From Streptomyces canus (lineage in GTDB: Bacteria; Actinomycetota; Actinomycetes; Streptomycetales; Streptomycetaceae), in assembly GCF_030815415.1 (NCBI RefSeq), contig NZ_JAUSWW010000001.1, forward strand, positions 3,968,001 to 4,032,000: DNA of 64,000 bases, written 5' to 3'. The notes below the pieces were generated by a model. It searched no databases, was not told the origin of the DNA, and worked only from the letters and a program-made list of their open reading frames with translations. This document shows positions 59,577 through 64,000 of this stretch, one piece after another. Made by a program: the position numbers and the translations under genes. Position 1 is the stretch's first letter. Every line of letters starts with the position of its first letter.

Positions 59577-60499
59577 CGGAGCCCCGCGTCGCCGCCGACT
59601 GGTACGAGAGCGCAGGGGTGCGCGGCGGTCCGCGGCGGATGCTCCAGGAGGATCGCGAGGCCGGACTGAAGGTGTTCCCCGAGCATCTGGTCCCGCATCT
59701 GCACCACGAGGGACTGGCCGGCCTGGGCGCGGACACCCGGCAGGCGTTGCTCACCCAGCACTTCTACCAGTACATGCTGTTCACCTCGCAGCTGGAGACC
59801 AAGGTGGTCAACCGGGGGGCGGCGATGGTGGCCCACGGCGAGACCGACGTCGACCTCGGGCCCGGCGCCCGGCTGGACGCGTTCAAGATCTACAGCGACG
59901 AGGCCTACCACGCCCTGTTCAGCCTGGACGTGGTGCAGCAGGTGGAGAAGACCACGGCGGTGCCGGTGCTGCCGTACGACTTCGCGCCGCGCATGGCCCG
60001 CCTGGAACGCACCGGTCACGCGTTCCTGCCGGACCACGGCTCGCTGGCCCACATCCTCCAGGTCGTCGCCTTCGAGACCGTGGTGACACGGATGCTGGCG
60101 CGGATCCCCCGGGACGAGACGGTGTTCCGGGTGGTGCGCGAGGTCGTGGGCGACCACGTCCGTGACGAGGTGCACCACCACGCCTACTTCACCCGCTACT
60201 TCAAGGAACTGTGGGCGAGCCTGTCCCCGGCGACGCGCGTCAAGGTGGCGTGCGCCATGCCGCACTTCGTCGACGACTGTCTGCGCCCCGACCTCGACCC
60301 GGTGCGATCCGCCCTGCGCACGGCGGGCGTGAGCGCCGAGCTGGCCGAGGAGGTGGTGCGCGACTGCTATCGCGAGGAGGTCCTCGCGGCCGGCGTACGG
60401 GACGCGGGCCGGCACACGCTGGGGCTGTGCGAATCGGTGGGCGCGTTCGACATACCCGAGGCCCGCGAGCAGCTGCATCTGCTGGGGCTGACGGACTGA
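59573..60499 (+). CDS. AurF-type diiron N-oxygenase
   Basis: 308 aa. All seven iron ligands of AurF are placed at matching spacing: Glu75, Glu110, His113, Glu168, His195, Glu199 and His202 (in LETKVV, SDEAYHAL, AFETVVTRM and DHVRDEVHHH). AurF and CmlI oxidise aryl amines to nitro groups, and relatives in diazeniumdiolate clusters oxidise amino-acid-derived amines. In this cluster the likely substrate is the valine nitrogen, free or PCP-bound; that is inference. It is coupled by ATGA to the NRPS gene upstream, so it acts on the same pathway. Confidence 0.9.
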   Translation: MTEPRVAADWYESAGVRGGPRRMLQEDREAGLKVFPEHLVPHLHHEGLAGLGADTRQALLTQHFYQYMLFTSQLETKVVNRGAAMVAHGETDVDLGPGARLDAFKIYSDEAYHALFSLDVVQQVEKTTAVPVLPYDFAPRMARLERTGHAFLPDHGSLAHILQVVAFETVVTRMLARIPRDETVFRVVREVVGDHVRDEVHHHAYFTRYFKELWASLSPATRVKVACAMPHFVDDCLRPDLDPVRSALRTAGVSAELAEEVVRDCYREEVLAAGVRDAGRHTLGLCESVGAFDIPEAREQLHLLGLTD

Positions 60500-60503
60500 C
60501 GGG

Positions 60504-60530
60504 TCCCGGGCGGCGGCGCGGGCCGCCCGG
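60504..60530. terminator. Bidirectional terminator between convergent cluster genes
   Basis: Perfect 10-bp arms CCCGGGCGGC and complement with a 7-nt loop, 5 nt after the oxygenase stop and 35 nt after the stop of the convergent C-domain gene. Confidence 0.68.
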
Positions 60531-60564
60531 GGCTCACTTCCTCTCGTACGTCATGGCCGGTACG

Positions 60565-62643
60565 TCACTTCTCCAGCGCCGCCGCGAGCGCGACGCCGTC
60601 GACCCGCCCGGACGCCAGCCGGGGCAGCCGGTCCAGGACGTGCACGGTGGGCGGGGGCCAGCCCGCGGGCCAGGCGCGGCGCACGGCACGGCGCCACACC
60701 CGGGGGTCGGGGTCCGTGCCCGCGGTCGGCACCACGGCGGCCCGGACCCGCAGTGCCCCGCTGTCGCCGGTCACGACCGCGGCCTCCTGGACCCCGGGCA
60801 GCGCGGCGAGCACCGTCTCGGCCTCGGCACGGTCCAGGGTGCGCCCGACCCAGTGCCGCACCTGGTCCGCGGTGCCCAGCAGCCGGACCCGGCCGTCCGC
60901 GTCGATCCAGGCACGGAACCCGCCAGGACGCGGGTCGTCGCCGACGCCCAGCAGCCCCGCGATCCCCCGGGGCAGGGTGCGCCCCTCGGGGTCGGTCACC
61001 CGCAGCGGGCGGCCGGGCGCCGGGTCGGTGAGCCAGATGCCGTACGGATCCCGCGCCCGCCAGTCGCACACGCCGAGCCGCCCGAGGGCGGGGTCGACGA
61101 CGTCCAGCAGGACACGGCCGCCCGCACGCCGGTACGCGGCGACCGCGGGCGTCGGCAGGAACTGCTCGACGGGACAGTGCGCGACCGGGACGGCCGCCGG
61201 GCCGGTCGCCGCCGCGGCGGCGAGTTCGGGGAACGACCCGCGCGCGGTGGGCGGCAGGGTGTCGGTGTCGCCGTCCGGTGCGGGGCCCCCGGCGGGACGT
61301 ACGTGGGGTTCGGCGAAGGTGTGCAGCGGGGCGTCGGGGCGCTCGGTGAGGGCGCCGAGCAGCCGGGTGAAGTCGGCCGTGAGGCGCCGCGCGCCGGCCT
61401 GGTCGAGGGCGGCCGGGGTGAAGTCGAGCCGTCCGTAGGCGGCGTCGCCCTCGCGGCGCAGTTGCAGGATGAGGTCGAAGGACCGCGTCGAGTTGGGCGC
61501 GAAGAAGTCCCAGTCGAACTCCAGCCCCGCCACCTCGCCCAGGTCCCGCGCGACCGACGGACAGGACACGCCGATCCGGTCGAAGGCGCCCTGGCTGACG
61601 TCCACGCCGTGACGTCGGCGCAGTTCGCGCAGGACCCAGCTGAAGGGGACCCGGCGATGGCGGTGAACGAGGCCGAGCGCCTCCCCCGCGGCCGCCAGCA
61701 GGTCCCGGAACGTCGTCTCGGGTGTCGCCTCCATCAGACACGGCACGACGTTGACCTGGAGGCCGATGTGGTCCCGGGTCTCGGGCACGCTGGTGTCCAC
61801 CGGGATGCCCAGGACGAAACGGCGGTTGCCGTACCCGTGCAGGACCGCCGCGGCACAGGCCACCAGGCCGGTGAAGAAGCTGACACCGGTCTGCCGGGTG
61901 AGCTCGCGCAGCCGGGCGCAGTGCTCGGCGGGCAGGTCGAAACGGGGCGTGGGGCGCACCGCGGCGTCCTCGTCGGTGCCGGCGGAGCGGGGCAGGACCA
62001 GACCGGGCAGGTCGAGCAGGCCGGCGCTCAGCCAGTACCGGACGACGTCGTCCAGCTCCTCGTCGATCGCCGGGTGTTCGGGCAGGGCGTGGTTCTCGCG
62101 CGGGGGCCGGGGGCCGGTGGCGAGGGCGCGCAGGAACTGGCGGGCGAAGACGAACTTGGAGCGCCCGTCGAAGGCGATGTGGTGGACGCCGACGACCAGG
62201 GTGTGCCGGTCGGGTCCGTGCGTCAGCAGGGAGAAGGTGATGGGCGAGCGGGTGGTCAGGTCCCAGGGTCCGACCCGGTGCGCCCGGTACCAGTCGCGGG
62301 CCGCGGCGAGCTCCTGCCCGGGTGCGGCCTCCATCCCCAACTCCTCGAACTGGAGCACGTCCGACGCCGGACGGATCGCCATCCGCGCCTCGGCCCCGTC
62401 CGTGACCAGCCCTCTGAGCTGCGGATGATCCTCACACACGGCCAGGCACGCCGCCCGCACCCGCTCGGCGGTCACCCCACCGCTGATGAGCACCGACAGG
62501 AACCCGCCGTTGATGGACCGCGGATGCAACTGCTGCTCCAGCCACATCGCCTCCTGCGCGGGAGACAACCGCACGAGCACCGGTCCCGCGCCGGACGCCC
62601 GAGGGTCCGCCGCCCCCGTGACCTCCCGCACCGCCTCAGCCAC
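60565..62643 (-). CDS. NRPS: condensation domain - relic A subdomain
   Basis: 692 aa. An intact condensation domain covers about 20-450 with HHIAFDG at 154-160. From about 520 to the end the sequence follows the C-terminal subdomain of an adenylation domain (GRVRLLGTADQVRHWVGRT as the A8 region, LPGVQEAAVV, LPRLASGRVDG as an altered A10) without the N-terminal core, so it cannot activate a substrate. There is no PCP or TE. It overlaps the proline-like adenylation gene upstream by 8 nt. This is the second C-plus-relic-A protein in the cluster. Confidence 0.9.
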   Translation of the reverse strand: MAEAVREVTGAADPRASGAGPVLVRLSPAQEAMWLEQQLHPRSINGGFLSVLISGGVTAERVRAACLAVCEDHPQLRGLVTDGAEARMAIRPASDVLQFEELGMEAAPGQELAAARDWYRAHRVGPWDLTTRSPITFSLLTHGPDRHTLVVGVHHIAFDGRSKFVFARQFLRALATGPRPPRENHALPEHPAIDEELDDVVRYWLSAGLLDLPGLVLPRSAGTDEDAAVRPTPRFDLPAEHCARLRELTRQTGVSFFTGLVACAAAVLHGYGNRRFVLGIPVDTSVPETRDHIGLQVNVVPCLMEATPETTFRDLLAAAGEALGLVHRHRRVPFSWVLRELRRRHGVDVSQGAFDRIGVSCPSVARDLGEVAGLEFDWDFFAPNSTRSFDLILQLRREGDAAYGRLDFTPAALDQAGARRLTADFTRLLGALTERPDAPLHTFAEPHVRPAGGPAPDGDTDTLPPTARGSFPELAAAAATGPAAVPVAHCPVEQFLPTPAVAAYRRAGGRVLLDVVDPALGRLGVCDWRARDPYGIWLTDPAPGRPLRVTDPEGRTLPRGIAGLLGVGDDPRPGGFRAWIDADGRVRLLGTADQVRHWVGRTLDRAEAETVLAALPGVQEAAVVTGDSGALRVRAAVVPTAGTDPDPRVWRRAVRRAWPAGWPPPTVHVLDRLPRLASGRVDGVALAAALEK

Positions 62644-64000
62644 CCGATCCCCCCGCCCCCACCGCGTCCGGCAGTTCGCGGCGGGCGAGCTTGCCGTTGG
62701 CCGTCAGGGGGAGCTCGGGGACGAGGACGAAGCGGGCCGGGACCATGTAGTCGGGCAGGGCGGCCGCACAGGCCGTGCGCAACGCGCCGACGTCGGGGGC
62801 CCCATCCTCGCCCGCCGGGACGACGTAGGCCTGCAGCGCGGTCGTGCGGTCCCTGCCGAGGCCGACGACGGCGACCCGGCGCACCCCGGGGACCCGGCTC
62901 AGCACGGCCTCGACCTCGCCCGGCTCCACGCGGTACCCGCGGACCTTGAGCTGGTCGTCGATACGGCCGACGAAGTGCAGCAGGCCGTCCTCCAGGCGCA
63001 CGAGATCGCCGGTGAGGTAGCCGCGCCGGGTGCCGCCGTCGACGTACGGCAGCTCTGGGAACCGTTCCCCGGTCAGCCGCTCGTCGCCGAGGTAGCCCGT
63101 GGCCAGGCAGCGGCCGGTGACGACGAGTTCGGCCTCCTCGCCCTCGGCGAAGGGTCCGAGGACGCCGTCCCGCAGCCGCAGCAGCCCGGCGCCGGCCACG
63201 GAGCCGCCGAGCGGCGGATGCGCGGGCCACCGGGCCGGGTCCCGGGGCAGCCGGTACTCGGTGACGACATGCGTCTCGCTGGGCCCGTACTGATTGACCA
63301 GCGTCGCGTCCAGGCCCGTGAACAGCGCGCGCACCTCGTCGTTGACGACGAGCCGCTCGCCCGCGACGACGACCTCCCGCAGCGCGGGCAGCCGATGACC
63401 GGTCACCGGCACCGCGACGGCCAGCGCGTGCAGGGACGTCACCGGCAGGAAGGCGCGGGCGATGGCGTACCGCTCCAGCACGGCGGCGAGCAGGAACGGG
63501 TCGCGGCGGGTGATGTCGTCGACCACGACCAGCGGCGCGCCCGCGGCCCAGGCCGCCGCCAGCTCCTGGAACCCGACGTCGAACCCGACGGACGCGGCAT
63601 GCAGCGTGCGCGGCACCTCGCCCCGCTCCCACCCGTCCAGATGCCAGCCGGCCAGCCCCTCGAGAACCACCGGCGCGACCGCCACGCACTTGGGCGTCCC
63701 CGTGGAACCGGAGGTGGCGACGACGTAGGCGACAGGGCCGCTCCGGTCGGCCGCCCTTTCCTTGGTCACGCCCGGCGTCTCGACCCCGAGTGTTATCACC
63801 TCCGGAGCGAGGTCGACGGATGGCGGGGCGTCGGTCAGGGTCAGCCGGACGTCCGCCGCGTCGATGATCCGGTCCAGGCGGTCGGCCGGCAGCCCCGGGT
63901 CCAGGGCGACGACCGCCGCTCCCGTACGCCAGACACCGAGCACGGCCGCGCACCGCCACCAGCCGCGCCCCGCCAGCACCCCGACGGACGCGCCGGGCGC
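62636..64000 (-). CDS. NRPS adenylation domain, predicted proline-like, 5' end outside window
   Basis: Open to the right edge, about 454 residues visible; the in-frame GTG at 63979 is not the true start because coding sequence (GASVGVLAGRGWW) continues across it. Motifs A3 (TSGSTGTPK), A4 (FDVGFQE), A5 (NQYGPSETH), A7 (YLTGDL), A8 (DDQLKVRGYRVEPGEVE) and A10 (NGKLARREL) are present. The by-eye specificity residues read D-V-Q-F-V-A-Q-V-V-K, closest to known proline codes (DVQxxAHVVK) with one His to Gln change; pipecolate or a proline analogue is possible. It is coupled to the C-domain gene downstream by an 8-nt overlap. No carrier domain follows it. Confidence 0.9.
   Translation of the reverse strand, partial: APGASVGVLAGRGWWRCAAVLGVWRTGAAVVALDPGLPADRLDRIIDAADVRLTLTDAPPSVDLAPEVITLGVETPGVTKERAADRSGPVAYVVATSGSTGTPKCVAVAPVVLEGLAGWHLDGWERGEVPRTLHAASVGFDVGFQELAAAWAAGAPLVVVDDITRRDPFLLAAVLERYAIARAFLPVTSLHALAVAVPVTGHRLPALREVVVAGERLVVNDEVRALFTGLDATLVNQYGPSETHVVTEYRLPRDPARWPAHPPLGGSVAGAGLLRLRDGVLGPFAEGEEAELVVTGRCLATGYLGDERLTGERFPELPYVDGGTRRGYLTGDLVRLEDGLLHFVGRIDDQLKVRGYRVEPGEVEAVLSRVPGVRRVAVVGLGRDRTTALQAYVVPAGEDGAPDVGALRTACAAALPDYMVPARFVLVPELPLTANGKLARRELPDAVGAGGSGG

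Noticed and set aside
55865-60499. 1544-aa plus-strand frame covering MFS, NRPS and oxygenase
   Set aside because: Only its last 308 codons (the oxygenase from 59573) are real; the rest is an out-of-frame reading of other genes.

Overview
The window is high-GC DNA from a streptomycete or very close actinomycete. Evidence: third-codon GC bias throughout, GTG/TTG starts, many probable leaderless genes (a -10 hexamer 6-7 nt before the start codon), an acyl-CoA carboxylase with an epsilon subunit, class E-type LAxTG sorting, and dispersed intergenic repeats typical of Streptomyces. No tRNA, rRNA, CRISPR array, phage gene or intact transposase was seen.

Region 1 (1-26.5 kb) is mostly conserved chromosomal housekeeping. 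It holds a HEAT-repeat protein cut by the left edge, msrA, a DUF4291 gene, a response regulator/histidine kinase/GerMN-like lipoprotein operon, a DUF3152 metalloprotease-like protein, two paralogous lipoproteins (5780-6487 and 19898-20698), a start-less NAD(P)-binding gene next to a decayed fragment, a zinc alcohol dehydrogenase divergent from an XRE regulator, an ABM-globin fusion, a secreted subtilase, a MacB-like ABC transporter, an L,D-transpeptidase lipoprotein, a 99-aa LAxTG protein, hutH, a GAF-GGDEF protein, an enoyl-CoA hydratase and a class III adenylate cyclase.

Region 2 (26.5-48.3 kb) is core metabolism. birA, pccB, the epsilon subunit and accA2 form the biotin-dependent acyl-CoA carboxylase set, with maf, a GDSL hydrolase and small membrane proteins between them. 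After a TetR gene, a DeoR-type regulator and an LpdA-like flavoprotein come genes for a (deoxy)nucleoside salvage route: purine nucleoside phosphorylase, a phosphosugar mutase, then deoC followed by two aldehyde dehydrogenase-like genes. The phosphorylase and deoC promoters share the perfect palindrome CTACGCGCGTAG, so they are probably co-regulated.

Region 3 (48.3 kb to the right edge) is accessory. A frameshifted secreted-protein gene is followed by a biosynthetic gene cluster that runs off the window. It encodes a LuxR-type regulator, a stand-alone carrier protein, a methylmalonyl-CoA-mutase-like subunit without its cobalamin domain, a crotonyl-CoA carboxylase/reductase, four tandem 46-47 aa mini-ORFs coupled by ATGA overlaps, a stand-alone adenylation domain whose specificity code reads as valine, a stand-alone PCP, an MFS exporter, a C-(relic A)-PCP-TE protein, an AurF-type diiron N-oxygenase with all seven ligands, and on the opposite strand a C-(relic A) protein and a second adenylation domain with a proline-like code. 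I do not recognise this gene set as a described pathway. It suggests a small N-oxygenated, valine-containing peptide that may carry an unusual acyl unit made by the reductase and mutase. This cluster and its mini-ORF array are the most interesting content here.
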